From Paucilactobacillus suebicus DSM 5007 = KCTC 3549 (lineage in GTDB: Bacteria; Bacillota; Bacilli; Lactobacillales; Lactobacillaceae), in the NCBI RefSeq assembly GCF_001434475.1, contig NZ_AZGF01000003.1:62001-126000 (forward strand): DNA of 64,000 bases. The letters run 5' to 3'. The notes beneath the pieces were generated by a model, which did not search any database, was not told the origin of the DNA, and saw nothing but the letters and a program-made list of their open reading frames with translations. Made by a program: the position numbers and the translations under genes. Of the stretch, positions 9,002-17,380 are shown piece after piece (the stretch's first letter is position 1; every line of letters starts with the position of its first letter).

Positions 9002-10069
9002 CTACAAAATAATTAGATTATCTGGTGCGTTCGATATTTGCTGTGCTGCCCCATCTGTAATCAAAATATCATCTTCAACTCGAATTCCACCTTCACCGGG
9101 TAAATAAATTCCCGGTTCAACAGTCACGACTTGATTAGTTTTCAAAGTGTCCTTTGTGAGAGTACCATAACTAGTGGGAATTTCATGAACTTCTAAGCCG
9201 ATTCCATGGCCCATACCATGATTGAAATATTGCCCATAACCGGCATCATTAATAATATCTCGTCCAACTTTATCCAGTGACTTGCCGACTATTCCGTTTG
9301 ATGCCGCATTGATTACGGCTTCACGAGCCTGATACACAATTTGGTACAACTGGTTAAATTTAGCTGATTGATTTCCGAGCATAATTGTTCTGGTTAGATC
9401 GGCCGTATAGCCATCTACAAAGTATCCAAAATCAATAATAATCGGTTCACCGACCGTAATTTGTTTTTTAGTTGACAGCGCATGAGGTTTAGCAGCATTG
9501 GCACCACTAGCGACGATAGTATCAAACGAAGCTTTTGTAGCGCCGTTTCTTTTCATCCACCAATCTAGCATATTAGCAATATCGACTTCTGTCATACCTG
9601 GTTTAATGGTTTCACAAATATAGTCAAAACCTTTTTGATTCAATTCTGCCGCGTTTTTTAACTTCTTAATTTCAGACGGATCTTTGATTGATCGTTTGTC
9701 TTCAATAAAGTTATCTATCGGTACAATATCTGCATCAAATGTTTCATCAAGTAAATCGTAAATCTTATATGAAATATTTGATTCAATTCCAAGGACACTA
9801 ATATTTAGTTTATGACAAAGACGGTTTACTTCACCGTAATAGTCTCTAGTAATACACCCAACAGTTCCAGATATATTAGATTCAGTTACGGCTTCTTCGT
9901 ACCGATCATCGGTGATCAGGTACCCCTTTTGACTGTAAATCAGTAAGCAACCATCTCCCTGAATTAACTTAAAACCAGTAAGATAGTATATATTAACTGA
10001 GTCAGTAACCAAAAATGCATCTAAGTACGCACTTTCAATATCTTTTTGTAGATTTTCAACTCGTTGCAT
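9002..10069 (-). CDS. pepP: M24 family Xaa-Pro aminopeptidase
   Basis: The 355-residue protein has an N-terminal creatinase-like domain (about 1-125) and a C-terminal pita-bread domain. The metal ligands appear in order: DFGYFVDGYTADLTRT, HGMGHGIGLEVHE, EPGIYLPGEGG and RVEDDILIT. It releases N-terminal residues preceding proline. I chose the ATG at 10069 (MQRVENLQKDI); longer reading would run through rpmA. The ribosome site there is weak (GGTG). It follows rpmA closely and precedes efp, as in other lactobacilli. Paralogues in the family may be prolidases (PepQ). Confidence 0.88.
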   Translation of the reverse strand: MQRVENLQKDIESAYLDAFLVTDSVNIYYLTGFKLIQGDGCLLIYSQKGYLITDDRYEEAVTESNISGTVGCITRDYYGEVNRLCHKLNISVLGIESNISYKIYDLLDETFDADIVPIDNFIEDKRSIKDPSEIKKLKNAAELNQKGFDYICETIKPGMTEVDIANMLDWWMKRNGATKASFDTIVASGANAAKPHALSTKKQITVGEPIIIDFGYFVDGYTADLTRTIMLGNQSAKFNQLYQIVYQAREAVINAASNGIVGKSLDKVGRDIINDAGYGQYFNHGMGHGIGLEVHEIPTSYGTLTKDTLKTNQVVTVEPGIYLPGEGGIRVEDDILITDGAAQQISNAPDNLIIL

Positions 10070-10142
10070 CAAAGATTCACCACTTTTTTGCAAAATTAAG
10101 GACCGTAGCAAAACATTGGTTTTGCTACGGTCCTCATAATTT

Positions 10143-10427
10143 CTATTGGGCCACAGGGTAAACTGAAACCTTACGCTTGTCACGTCCAAGACGTTCGAAT
10201 TTAACGACGCCATCAACTTTGGCAAACAGGGTATCATCACTACCACGACCAACATTTTCACCTGGGTTAATGTGAGTACCGCGTTGACGATACAAAATTG
10301 ATCCTGCTGTTACAGTAGAGCCATCAGCTGCCTTTGTACCAAGACGACGACCAGCTGAGTCACGACCGTTGGCAGTAGATCCGCCCCCTTTATGGTGTGA
10401 GAAGAATTGTAGATCCATAATCATCAT
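10143..10427 (-). CDS. rpmA: Ribosomal protein L27 with cleavable N-terminus
   Basis: The 94-residue product begins [17 protein letters not shown]. Mature L27 starts at the S after LQFF, so the first nine residues are the Firmicute-specific extension removed by the protease Prp encoded just upstream. The rest has [17 protein letters not shown] and the RQRGT core that reaches the peptidyl-transferase centre. GGAGG lies seven bases before the start at 10427. The neighbouring prp and rplU genes make the processing assignment strong. Confidence 0.97.
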   Translation of the reverse strand: MMIMDLQFFSHHKGGGSTANGRDSAGRRLGTKAADGSTVTAGSILYRQRGTHINPGENVGRGSDDTLFAKVDGVVKFERLGRDKRKVSVYPVAQ

Positions 10428-10450
10428 TCATTCACCTCCGAATAAAAAAG

Positions 10451-10777
10451 TTATTGAGTTTTTAGCTTTAAAGTTAAGTTTTTTGGATAGCTCTCTGCCA
10501 TATCGGCAATACCGTTGTAGAAAGTTTCCAAAAGAATTTGAGTATCATGCTGTGACGACAGTTTATCAACTTTCATCAAGCCACCATTATCTTCATCGAT
10601 AATAACTTGAGGATTGTCGTTTGCAATATCTTTTAAACCATTAATAATGGTAATTGATAATCCAGAAACCGCTGCACAGACTATATCTTGCCCGTATGGA
10701 CCAGATTCAGCATGTCCAGTAATCGAAAAACTACTGAAATTACTGTTCTGATCCTGAAAAAATATTGCCTTAATCAT
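10451..10777 (-). CDS. prp: Ribosomal-processing cysteine protease Prp
   Basis: This 108-residue cytoplasmic protease cleaves the N-terminal extension of L27. The catalytic pair His22 (in TGHAESGPYG) and Cys34 (in DIVCAAVS) sits at the same numbering as in the Staphylococcus aureus enzyme. It lies between rplU and rpmA, which keeps protease and substrate in one transcript. Without cleavage the L27 extension would block the peptidyl-transferase centre, so the gene is likely essential. Confidence 0.95.
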   Translation of the reverse strand: MIKAIFFQDQNSNFSSFSITGHAESGPYGQDIVCAAVSGLSITIINGLKDIANDNPQVIIDEDNGGLMKVDKLSSQHDTQILLETFYNGIADMAESYPKNLTLKLKTQ

Positions 10778-10791
10778 GGTATTTTCTCAAA

Positions 10792-11100
10792 TTAAGCGTT
10801 GATCGTGTCGATCATAACCTTGGTGTATGGTTGACGATGACCTTGCTTGCTGTGTTGATGCTTCTTTGGCTTGTACTTGAAAGTAACAACCTTACGTTCC
10901 TTGCCCTGCTTTTCAACAGTTCCTGAAACAGTTGCACCATCAACAGTTGGAGTACCAATCTTGGTTGAGTCACCACCAACGAAAACCACTTGGTCAAAAG
11001 TAACCTTTTCACCAGCATCTGCTGCAAGCTTTTCAACGTAGATAGCCTTACCAGCCTCTACCTTGTATTGCTTGCCGCCAGTTGCAATAATTGCATACAT
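10792..11100 (-). CDS. rplU: Ribosomal protein L21
   Basis: The 102-residue product starts [17 protein letters not shown] and ends with the family signature [21 protein letters not shown]. It binds 23S rRNA in the large subunit. I chose the ATG at 11100, which has GGAGGTG nine bases upstream; a longer start at 11148 lies in the leader and would not match the family. It is the first gene of rplU-prp-rpmA. Confidence 0.97.
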   Translation of the reverse strand: MYAIIATGGKQYKVEAGKAIYVEKLAADAGEKVTFDQVVFVGGDSTKIGTPTVDGATVSGTVEKQGKERKVVTFKYKPKKHQHSKQGHRQPYTKVMIDTINA

Positions 11101-11152
11101 AATATTGTGCACCTCCCTAATATCTAAGACTCGCCGTACAAGTAGCATTATA
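11101..11152 (-). promoter_or_regulatory. Candidate promoter -10 and 5' leader of the rplU operon
   Basis: A TATAAT on the minus strand (11147-11152) lies 46 bases before the L21 start, but its expected -35 is poor. The transcript would carry a short leader rich in GGCGAG-type motifs. Many Firmicutes have a structured L21 leader here (the Rfam L21 leader class). I cannot fold it reliably by eye, so the assignment is tentative. Confidence 0.35.
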
Positions 11153-11475
11153 TGCTTTAGACTTGTTTGCGTGCGGTTGTAGTTGTAGGTTCACAAATAC
11201 AACAGACATATGTTATCAGAAACGACATCGTTCGTCAAACTATTATCAAAAATTATTTGCCGTTTGTTAATTAATAAGCGCTCTATCAGAACTTAATGCG
11301 GCACAATTATAAGTTACCTAGTTCAAGTTTTTGTCTTAACTATCCTGTTGACACCCAGTTTCGATCGATTTGTGAAAGTTTCTAATGAATCAGTACTTTT
11401 AAGGCACGCTACATAATAGTATACTTTTTACGTAATTGATATAAATTATCGTTTTATTTCGGGAGGAAAAATACG
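11153..11475. other. Intergenic stretch between the rplU promoter and the GIY-YIG gene
   Basis: About 320 AT-rich bases hold no ORF with a ribosome site and no RNA gene I recognise. TATACT near 11420-11425 could be the -10 of the downstream plus-strand gene, without a convincing -35. This is where the core L27/L21 block gives way to accessory genes. Confidence 0.4.
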
Positions 11476-12141
11476 ATGGCACAGGATAATGGATATGTTT
11501 ATGCACTAGAAAATAAATCATTCCCAGGATACATCAAAATTGGGCAGACAAGTAACTTGTCCAGACGGCTAGCAGAATTCAACGATACGGGTATCCCAGA
11601 TGGTAAACCGACATTGCTGTTATTTGCCGTTAAAATTCAAAACTACAAAAAAGCTGAACACTTGCTACATAAGGCACTGTCAGATAAACGTGAAAGTTCT
11701 TCGAAAGAATTTTTCAAAGCTACATATAATCAAACGAAGGAAGCGTTTGACCTGCTCACCTTTAATGACAATTTAGCTGAGTGGATTCGCCCAGAAAAGT
11801 ATAATTCTCAAATTACGGGCAAAGAGTATAAGGTTGTCCAAAGGAAAACTGGTTCTCGGCCAAATCGCACATTCAAATATTTGAGCATACCTGCAGGTGC
11901 GACACTTACTTTTAAGGAAGATCCTTCAATCAAGGTTACAGTATTGGATGGTAAAAACCATGTTCTTTGTAGATGTGGGCAAAAGCACACATTATCACGT
12001 GCAGCTATCTGCTGTTACGATTACTATCATCAGCTGCCTGAGGATCAGTGTGGGCATGACCGTAATGGATTTGCTTGGTTCAAGTATAATAATATTCTGG
12101 TATCAAATATGAAACCAATGGTTAATGAAGAACTTGGTTAA
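11476..12141 (+). CDS. GIY-YIG nuclease-like protein with DUF4357/RAMA-like C-terminus
   Basis: The 221-residue protein starts YVYALENKSFPGYIKIGQTSNLSRRL, a T5orf172/GIY-YIG-like core: YVYAL replaces the first GIY, and the second motif (YIK-IG) is followed by the conserved Arg region LSRRL. AEHLLHKAL carries the helix that often supplies the catalytic Glu, and an EFF motif follows. The C-terminus (about 135-215, LTFKEDPSIKVTV then SRAAICCY and WFKY) resembles the small beta domain (DUF4357/RAMA) seen in restriction-associated proteins. GGGAGG precedes the ATG. It is monocistronic between the rplU operon and an unknown gene. A defence or DNA-maintenance role is an inference. Confidence 0.65.
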   Translation: MAQDNGYVYALENKSFPGYIKIGQTSNLSRRLAEFNDTGIPDGKPTLLLFAVKIQNYKKAEHLLHKALSDKRESSSKEFFKATYNQTKEAFDLLTFNDNLAEWIRPEKYNSQITGKEYKVVQRKTGSRPNRTFKYLSIPAGATLTFKEDPSIKVTVLDGKNHVLCRCGQKHTLSRAAICCYDYYHQLPEDQCGHDRNGFAWFKYNNILVSNMKPMVNEELG

Positions 12142-12151
12142 ATATAAACTT

Positions 12152-12183
12152 AGGAGCGGTCAGAAAATTTTCTGGCCGCTCCT
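12152..12183. terminator. Inverted repeat between convergent genes
   Basis: AGGAGCGG-T-CAGAAAA pairs with TTTTCTG-G-CCGCTCCT almost perfectly over 16 bp with no loop to speak of. There is no T-run on the plus strand after it, so it is an atypical terminator or a cruciform between two convergent genes. Confidence 0.5.
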
Positions 12184-12198
12184 ATAGCTTATATTCAC

Positions 12199-12567
12199 TT
12201 AGTTTACAGATGAACTGGTAACTTCGAGATTATCTTCAATAAATTGTTGTTTCCAAGTATCCAAATTTTTTAATACCTGTTGTTTGTAATCATTTTTTTG
12301 TTGATCCGTCATCTCGTAGGTTGGAAACCAGCTGGTAAACTCATCTGTATACAATTGACACATCTGTTTGTCAAAAAGATAGCAAATTGCCAGATATCGT
12401 GCATTATGAGGCTTTTGTAAATAGTCCATTACTTGATCCGTTTTATCACTCAGCCTATCACAAACAGCTGTAATCTTTTTTGAATTATTAACGAGCTCAG
12501 GCACCGCTTTTTTAGCAATGTTTACATACTCGTTGATTTGTTTTATCAAATAATCCTTTGTATCCAT
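12199..12567 (-). CDS. Hypothetical helical protein (122 residues)
   Basis: I do not recognise this 122-residue protein. It is charged, predicted mostly helical, and has no signal peptide or membrane segment. Two cysteines and several aromatic residues cluster in the middle (ICYLFDKQMCQLYTDEFTSWFPTYE). AGGAGC lies seven bases before the ATG, and codon use looks like that of the neighbours, so it is likely a real gene. It stands alone, convergent with the GIY-YIG gene. Confidence 0.6.
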   Translation of the reverse strand: MDTKDYLIKQINEYVNIAKKAVPELVNNSKKITAVCDRLSDKTDQVMDYLQKPHNARYLAICYLFDKQMCQLYTDEFTSWFPTYEMTDQQKNDYKQQVLKNLDTWKQQFIEDNLEVTSSSVN

Positions 12568-12752
12568 CTTAGTTGCTCCTTATGCGTTGACACTGTGAAA
12601 TAACTATTTAATAAGAGAAACGTTGATTAAATTCTAGTCCTATTTGTGTGTTAAATCCAAAAAATATTTGCAAAAAGATGGTAATGGTTAAAGTGACTCA
12701 TATATGATTATTAATCAAACACAGTTTTCCGTATGTATCACAATAAATAGAA

Positions 12753-12781
12753 TTGACATTATGAACTATTATCAATATAAT
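12753..12781 (+). promoter_or_regulatory. Consensus promoter of tRNA-Arg
   Basis: TTGACA (12753-12758) and TATAAT (12776-12781) are both perfect consensus hexamers with an ideal 17-bp spacer, 11 bases before the tRNA. This is a strong constitutive-type sigma-A promoter. Confidence 0.92.
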
Positions 12782-12792
12782 GATTAAGGTTT

Positions 12793-12866
12793 GGAGCGCT
12801 AGCTCAGCTGGATAGAGCATTCGCCTTCTAAGCGAACGGTCGTGAGTTCGAACCTCACGCGCTTCA
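12793..12866 (+). tRNA. tRNA-Arg (anticodon UCU)
   Basis: The 74-base gene folds into a full cloverleaf. The acceptor arms are GGAGCGC and GCGCTTC with discriminator A. The D arm is GCTC/GAGC, the anticodon arm TTCGC-CTTCTAA-GCGAA gives anticodon TCT, and the T arm is GTGAG-TTCGAAC-CTCAC. CCA is not encoded. It reads AGA codons (and AGG by wobble). It is a single tRNA with its own consensus promoter and a strong terminator. Confidence 0.96.
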
Positions 12867-12883
12867 TAAATGGTACGTATGAG

Positions 12884-12924
12884 ATCCCTAGATGATGTTT
12901 AACAACACATCTAGGGATTTTTTT
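12884..12924 (+). terminator. Terminator of tRNA-Arg
   Basis: ATCCCTAGATG and CATCTAGGGAT form a perfect 11-bp stem around a 13-base loop, followed by seven T. Confidence 0.92.
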
Positions 12925-13073
12925 ATAATCAATCTTTGCAAGTTAGATGCGATTTTTTTTGCTGATACCTTAAAAACCTTAAACAAACGCTGTTAAATTG
13001 GCAATTATTCATAGTGATGAGCACTAGTAAAACATTTGTACAACAATTTTAATTTAAATGTCTTTTAATTTCC

Positions 13074-13103
13074 TTGACGTAGCGCTTACATTTAGATTAT
13101 ACT
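13074..13103 (+). promoter_or_regulatory. Promoter of the TetR gene
   Basis: TTGACG (13074-13079) and TATACT (13098-13103) are separated by 18 bases, about 50 bases upstream of the start codon. AGCGCT lies within the spacer and might be part of an autoregulatory operator, but I see no extended dyad. Confidence 0.65.
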
Positions 13104-13155
13104 CGACACAACATTAATATTTGACAATTTAGTTTGTTGTTTAGGGGTTGTGAAT

Positions 13156-13797
13156 ATGGCGAATAGTAAAACTGATCCAAGAGTTATCAAAACGCGAAAT
13201 AACCTAAAAAAAGCGTTAGTTCAGTTGATGAAACAATACAAAGTGGAAAATATCAGCGTTCAAAAGATCACCGAAAAGGCATCTATTACTCGCGGAACGT
13301 TCTATTTGCATTATAAGGACAAACAGGATTTTATTGAACGGTCATTGAGCGAAATTCTAGATGACTTCTTTGACGCAGTCATGATTGATGGTGCAAATTA
13401 TTTGCCATCGATTAATAGTGACGAGCGAATTCATGTGTTTTCTCAACAACGTGCATTTAAATATATTGAAAATGAAGCGGAAACATTTGATGTTCTAATC
13501 AATAATCAAGAAAACGAACCATTTTTCGATCGATTGAATGCTCGCCTCACAGACTATTTGCAAAAATTCCACACACAAATTGGAGACCAGTTCACCGACA
13601 TTGGTGTCCCAGTTAACCTTGAAATTTCGTTTATTGTATCCGCTGAATTAGGCCTGATTAAGAATTGGCTAAAAGATGGCATGATTTATACTCCTCGATA
13701 CATGACTCAAAGCATTGATAAAATTTTTGGACAAATCAAGTGTGATGGAGTTTTCTTTACTGATTTCTTTGTTGATGAAAGTAAAAGTGATTTTTGA
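13156..13797 (+). CDS. TetR/AcrR family transcriptional regulator
   Basis: The 213-residue protein has a TetR N-terminal DNA-binding domain, with VENISVQKITEKASITRGTFYLHYKDKQDFIERSL around residues 30-65. The C-terminal ligand domain (80-213) resembles the TetR_C group found in DhaS-like lactobacillar regulators. I chose the ATG at 13156, eight bases after AGGGG; a GTG at 13150 is too close to that site. The gene stands alone with its own promoter and terminator, so its target is not evident. Adjacent transporters on the plus strand are possible targets. Confidence 0.85.
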   Translation: MANSKTDPRVIKTRNNLKKALVQLMKQYKVENISVQKITEKASITRGTFYLHYKDKQDFIERSLSEILDDFFDAVMIDGANYLPSINSDERIHVFSQQRAFKYIENEAETFDVLINNQENEPFFDRLNARLTDYLQKFHTQIGDQFTDIGVPVNLEISFIVSAELGLIKNWLKDGMIYTPRYMTQSIDKIFGQIKCDGVFFTDFFVDESKSDF

Positions 13798-13812
13798 TAA
13801 AAAATAATAAAT

Positions 13813-13844
13813 GGAGCCGCAAAATTTTGCGACTCCTTTTTTTA
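13813..13844. terminator. Bidirectional terminator between TetR and UspA genes
   Basis: GGAGCCGCAAAA pairs with TTTTGCGACTCC (one mismatch), followed by seven T on the plus strand. The last bases overlap the stop region of the convergent UspA gene. Confidence 0.8.
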
Positions 13845-14291
13845 TTTAACAATTATGACATCACATTTAGCATTGTTCATAATATAGCTGGCAGTTGAAC
13901 CAATAAAAACTCGTTCCATCCGTGATTGACCTGTCGCCCCTATGACAATCGCATCAATGTTTTCGTCCTTCGGTAAGTTTTCAGCAAGCTCGAGTTTGTG
14001 ATCACCTGTATAAACCTTTGTCTTATAAGGTATACCGGCTTCTTTAACCTCTGCTACAAACTTATCCATTGTTGCCGATGCGTTTGCCATTAGATCATCG
14101 CGTAAATTTGGAGCCATTACATAATTACCCGTGTTACTGATTGCCATTGCAATTGCCCTGTTGTCCACCACTGTGACCAGTAATAGTGATGCGTCCAGTG
14201 CTTGTGCTAAATCAATTGCTCGGTGAAGTGCATTGAGAGCCTGATCAGATCCATCGATACCGACAAGGATCTTTTTATATCTGGTAACCAT
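13842..14291 (-). CDS. Universal stress protein UspA family
   Basis: The 149-residue cytoplasmic protein has the Usp fold. It starts YKKILVGIDGSDQALNALHRAI and carries the ATP-binding motif G-x2-G-x9-G-S in VIGATGQSRMERVFIGSTASYI near the C-terminus, so it is probably the ATP-binding type. Such proteins respond to stationary phase, acid and other stresses, and many exist per lactobacillar genome. The exact role is not visible. It is monocistronic and divergent from the cation ATPase gene. Confidence 0.9.
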   Translation of the reverse strand: MVTRYKKILVGIDGSDQALNALHRAIDLAQALDASLLLVTVVDNRAIAMAISNTGNYVMAPNLRDDLMANASATMDKFVAEVKEAGIPYKTKVYTGDHKLELAENLPKDENIDAIVIGATGQSRMERVFIGSTASYIMNNAKCDVIIVK

Positions 14292-14434
14292 AGATATATC
14301 CTCCTTTAAAAATGCGTGCGCCTAAACAACTTTGCTACAAAATTATTATAACGTTATTTTTTTATAGTAGTCAAAAGATATAGGTTATTGTTTTCGAGAT
14401 TGGTACGCGATACTAGCGCTTTACAATTTAACTA

Positions 14435-14443
14435 TGATATAAT
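14435..14443 (+). promoter_or_regulatory. Extended -10 promoter upstream of the cation ATPase
   Basis: TGATATAAT is an extended -10 element, about 110 bases before the ATPase start; no good -35 precedes it. The resulting leader of about 105 bases holds no metal riboswitch that I can identify. Confidence 0.5.
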
Positions 14444-14554
14444 TTTTATTACTGAAGATGGTACACAAATTAATGAAAAGGCTGTGATTAAATTGTCCGT
14501 GCTTAGCCCCCGCACACATACCTATTAAAAACACTAAGGAGCTAAAAATTAACT

Positions 14555-17281
14555 ATGATAGATGACGACCCACATATATGTAAAACGCCCAATAATTGGT
14601 GGAAATTAGATGCACAGCAACTTGCTAAAGATTATAGTACTGACATTGAAGCTGGTTTAACTAACGAAGAGGTAGATGATCGATTAAATCAGTATGGTCA
14701 TAATGAATTAAAAGTAAAAAAAACCTCCAATTTTATCTGCTTTATCAAGCAGTTTAATAACAGTATTATTTACATTTTGGCGGCGGCTGCAATTACAACG
14801 CTACTAATGCATCGTTATTCAGACTCAATTGTTATCGGGCTGGTAATCATTGTCAACGCAATCATTGGTTATGTGCAGGAAAAACAAGCTGATGATGCGC
14901 TAACCAAAATTAGCGAATTATTAATTTCTAAAAACTTCGTAATTCGTGATGGTGACAAGCTTGAGATTGATTCAAGAGATATCGTTATTGGTGATCTAGT
15001 TAATCTTGAAGCTGGTGACGCCGTACCAGCAGATATTCGATTGATTTCGGCAGATAATTTTACCGTCCAAGAATCGTCGTTAACTGGTGAATCGGTTGCT
15101 GTGGATAAGACTGAGGAGCCAATTCAATCAGATAAGCTGGCCATTACTGATCAACATAATATGGTGTTTGCGTCAACGATGGTCACTACTGGATCGGCCC
15201 TGGGTATCGTGGTTGCAACCGCGGGTGACACTCAAATCGGCCACATTCAACAGTCAGTTCGTGATGTAAAACAACAAGCAACTCCATTGATGAAAAATTT
15301 GAATAGTTTAGGTTTTGGTCTGTCTGTAGCTATTTTAATTGTAGCATTTGCCCTGTTCTTCCTTGGCTGGGTTACTCGCGTTTATAGCTTGCCAACTTTG
15401 TTAATTGCAATTGTGACAATGGTAGTTGGTTCAATGCCGGAAGGGTTACCTGCTAGTACTTCAGTGGTCCTTGCAATGGGAACACGGAAAATGACGAAGC
15501 AAAATGTGATTGTTAAAACACTCCCTGCCGTTGAAACCTTGGGTGCGGTTGACATTGTTAACACCGACAAGACTGGTACATTAACTAAAAATGAGATGAC
15601 GGTGACCGAAATTGTTACCCCATCAAATAACTACACTGTGACAGGTGTTGGTTATGGTGATGATGAGACTGGCAAAGTTGCCGGTGAATTACAGTTAGAT
15701 GGTAACTCATTTGATGCCCATAAAGACGAGGCACTTCAATGGCTAATTGATATTGCTGGTCAGACTACGGATGCTGAACTTCATCTAGAAGATGGAAGAT
15801 GGGAAATGACTGGTGAGCCAACCGATGGTGCACTCACAACGATGTACTACAAGTTAACTGGTAGCCATCCGGAGACGGAACCAATCGATTCACTGCCGTT
15901 TGATTCAGCGATTAGGTTCTCCGCACGATTGGTGGATTGGCATGGTAATAATGTTCTTATGCTTAAGGGATCCCCTGCTACAATTATGCAAAAGGCAACT
16001 GATAATGGTGTCAAGATTGACCAAGAGTATTGGGACCGAGAAATGAGTGCAATCACGAAGCAAGGAATGCGAGTTGTTGCTTTAGCTTATCAAGAGGTTG
16101 AACAAAATGTTCAGTCTATCGAGGACATCACCATTGGCGCCCAGATGCATTTCGTCGGAATGGTCGGTATGATTGATCCTCCTCGGACAGAAGTTAAGGA
16201 TTCAATTCGTCAACTTCGTCAGGCCGGTGTTAAGGTTAAAATGATTACTGGTGATCATCCAGACACGGCAGCGGCCATTGCTGAACAACTTGATCTTGAT
16301 GAGACGATAAAGTCAATTACTGGTCCAGAAATTGATGATATGTCGGACGAAGAATTGAAGGCACACATTGATCAGTACAATGTCTTTGCTAGAACCACGC
16401 CGCTCAACAAACTTAGAATTGTTAATGCTCAACAGGCTAATGGTCACGTAATTTCTATGACTGGTGACGGTGTAAATGATGCCCCCGCTCTTAAGCAAGC
16501 AGATATTGGTGTTGCGATGGGAACTAAGGGTACCGAAGTTGCCAAGCAGTCTGCAGATATGGTGCTAGTTAACGATCGCTTTACGGATATTGTTGCCGCG
16601 GTTCGTGAAGGTCGCCACGTTTTCGATAATATTAATAAGACAATTCGGTTTCTTTTACCAACCAGTTTTGCCGAAGGCATGATTGTTGTCTACAGTATTC
16701 TGATGGGACAAACGATGCCCCTTTACCCTACTCAATTGCTATGGATTAACATGGTATCGGCATTAACAATTCAGTTTGCGTTCATTTTTGAACCTCCAGA
16801 AAAAGGAATTATGTTACGCGGCCCTAGGGACGTTAAATCTGGGATTATGTCAAAAATGGATGTGGTTGAAGCCGTGTATGTTTCTCTGTTGATATCAGGG
16901 CTAGGAATGATTGCATACGATTTCTTCTCAAATATGGGGATGTCACATGTCGTCGGAAGTACGATGACGTTAAACATTATTATCTTTGGGAAGATATTCT
17001 ACCTGTTTAATATTCGTAACTCGTTTCCTGCAATTTCAAAGTACTTTTTCCAAAATAAGATGGCTTTTTATATCATCGGTATTTTGATAGTACTTCAGAT
17101 GGGAATCATATACTTACCGTTCATGCACAGCATATTCCACACAACAAGTATTGACCTAGTATATGGCTGGATTATCCCAATTATTGCGGGAATAATTGTG
17201 TTGTTTGTCACCGAATGTGTTAAGTTATTACGGATTCAGTATCGTAAAACCAGAGGAAAAAAATCACAGCAGTTTAACTAA
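14555..17281 (+). CDS. P2-type cation-transporting ATPase
   Basis: This 908-residue membrane pump follows the P-type plan. An N-terminal cation-ATPase domain (about 15-80) is followed by TM1-2, then the actuator motif TGES (177-180). TM4 contains P295-EGLP, and the phosphorylation site DKTGTLT has D338. A nucleotide domain and the hinge TGDGVNDAP (636-644) follow, with four to six C-terminal TM helices. PEGLP in TM4 and the overall order fit the P2A Ca2+/Na+ ATPase group (PacL/LMCA-like), not heavy-metal P1B pumps, because there is no CPC motif. The ion is therefore calcium or another non-heavy-metal cation by family. It is preceded by a long leader and followed by its own terminator and a potassium channel gene. 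Confidence 0.9.
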   Translation: MIDDDPHICKTPNNWWKLDAQQLAKDYSTDIEAGLTNEEVDDRLNQYGHNELKVKKTSNFICFIKQFNNSIIYILAAAAITTLLMHRYSDSIVIGLVIIVNAIIGYVQEKQADDALTKISELLISKNFVIRDGDKLEIDSRDIVIGDLVNLEAGDAVPADIRLISADNFTVQESSLTGESVAVDKTEEPIQSDKLAITDQHNMVFASTMVTTGSALGIVVATAGDTQIGHIQQSVRDVKQQATPLMKNLNSLGFGLSVAILIVAFALFFLGWVTRVYSLPTLLIAIVTMVVGSMPEGLPASTSVVLAMGTRKMTKQNVIVKTLPAVETLGAVDIVNTDKTGTLTKNEMTVTEIVTPSNNYTVTGVGYGDDETGKVAGELQLDGNSFDAHKDEALQWLIDIAGQTTDAELHLEDGRWEMTGEPTDGALTTMYYKLTGSHPETEPIDSLPFDSAIRFSARLVDWHGNNVLMLKGSPATIMQKATDNGVKIDQEYWDREMSAITKQGMRVVALAYQEVEQNVQSIEDITIGAQMHFVGMVGMIDPPRTEVKDSIRQLRQAGVKVKMITGDHPDTAAAIAEQLDLDETIKSITGPEIDDMSDEELKAHIDQYNVFARTTPLNKLRIVNAQQANGHVISMTGDGVNDAPALKQADIGVAMGTKGTEVAKQSADMVLVNDRFTDIVAAVREGRHVFDNINKTIRFLLPTSFAEGMIVVYSILMGQTMPLYPTQLLWINMVSALTIQFAFIFEPPEKGIMLRGPRDVKSGIMSKMDVVEAVYVSLLISGLGMIAYDFFSNMGMSHVVGSTMTLNIIIFGKIFYLFNIRNSFPAISKYFFQNKMAFYIIGILIVLQMGIIYLPFMHSIFHTTSIDLVYGWIIPIIAGIIVLFVTECVKLLRIQYRKTRGKKSQQFN

Positions 17282-17283
17282 TT

Positions 17284-17318
17284 AAAAGTAATTCCTTACA
17301 AAGAGGAATTACTTTTTT
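17284..17318 (+). terminator. Terminator of the cation ATPase gene
   Basis: AAAAGTAATTCC pairs with GGAATTACTTTT around an eight-base loop, followed by a T-run. Confidence 0.9.
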
Positions 17319-17380
17319 TACTGCAATAATTAAGTTATAATTTATATAAGCAATAATTAATGTGAAAGTGGTGATGTATT

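Noticed and set aside
10143-10261. N-terminal extension of the M24 peptidase through rpmA
   Set aside because: The extra residues come from the rpmA coding region in another frame and do not match the family.
12793-12866. tRNA-Arg as an integration (att) site of a genomic island
   Set aside because: No integrase follows, and I found no repeat of the tRNA 3' end downstream in the window.
14444-14554. Metal riboswitch (yybP-ykoY type) in the leader of the cation ATPase
   Set aside because: The leader lacks the conserved loop motifs of that class, as far as I can see by eye.
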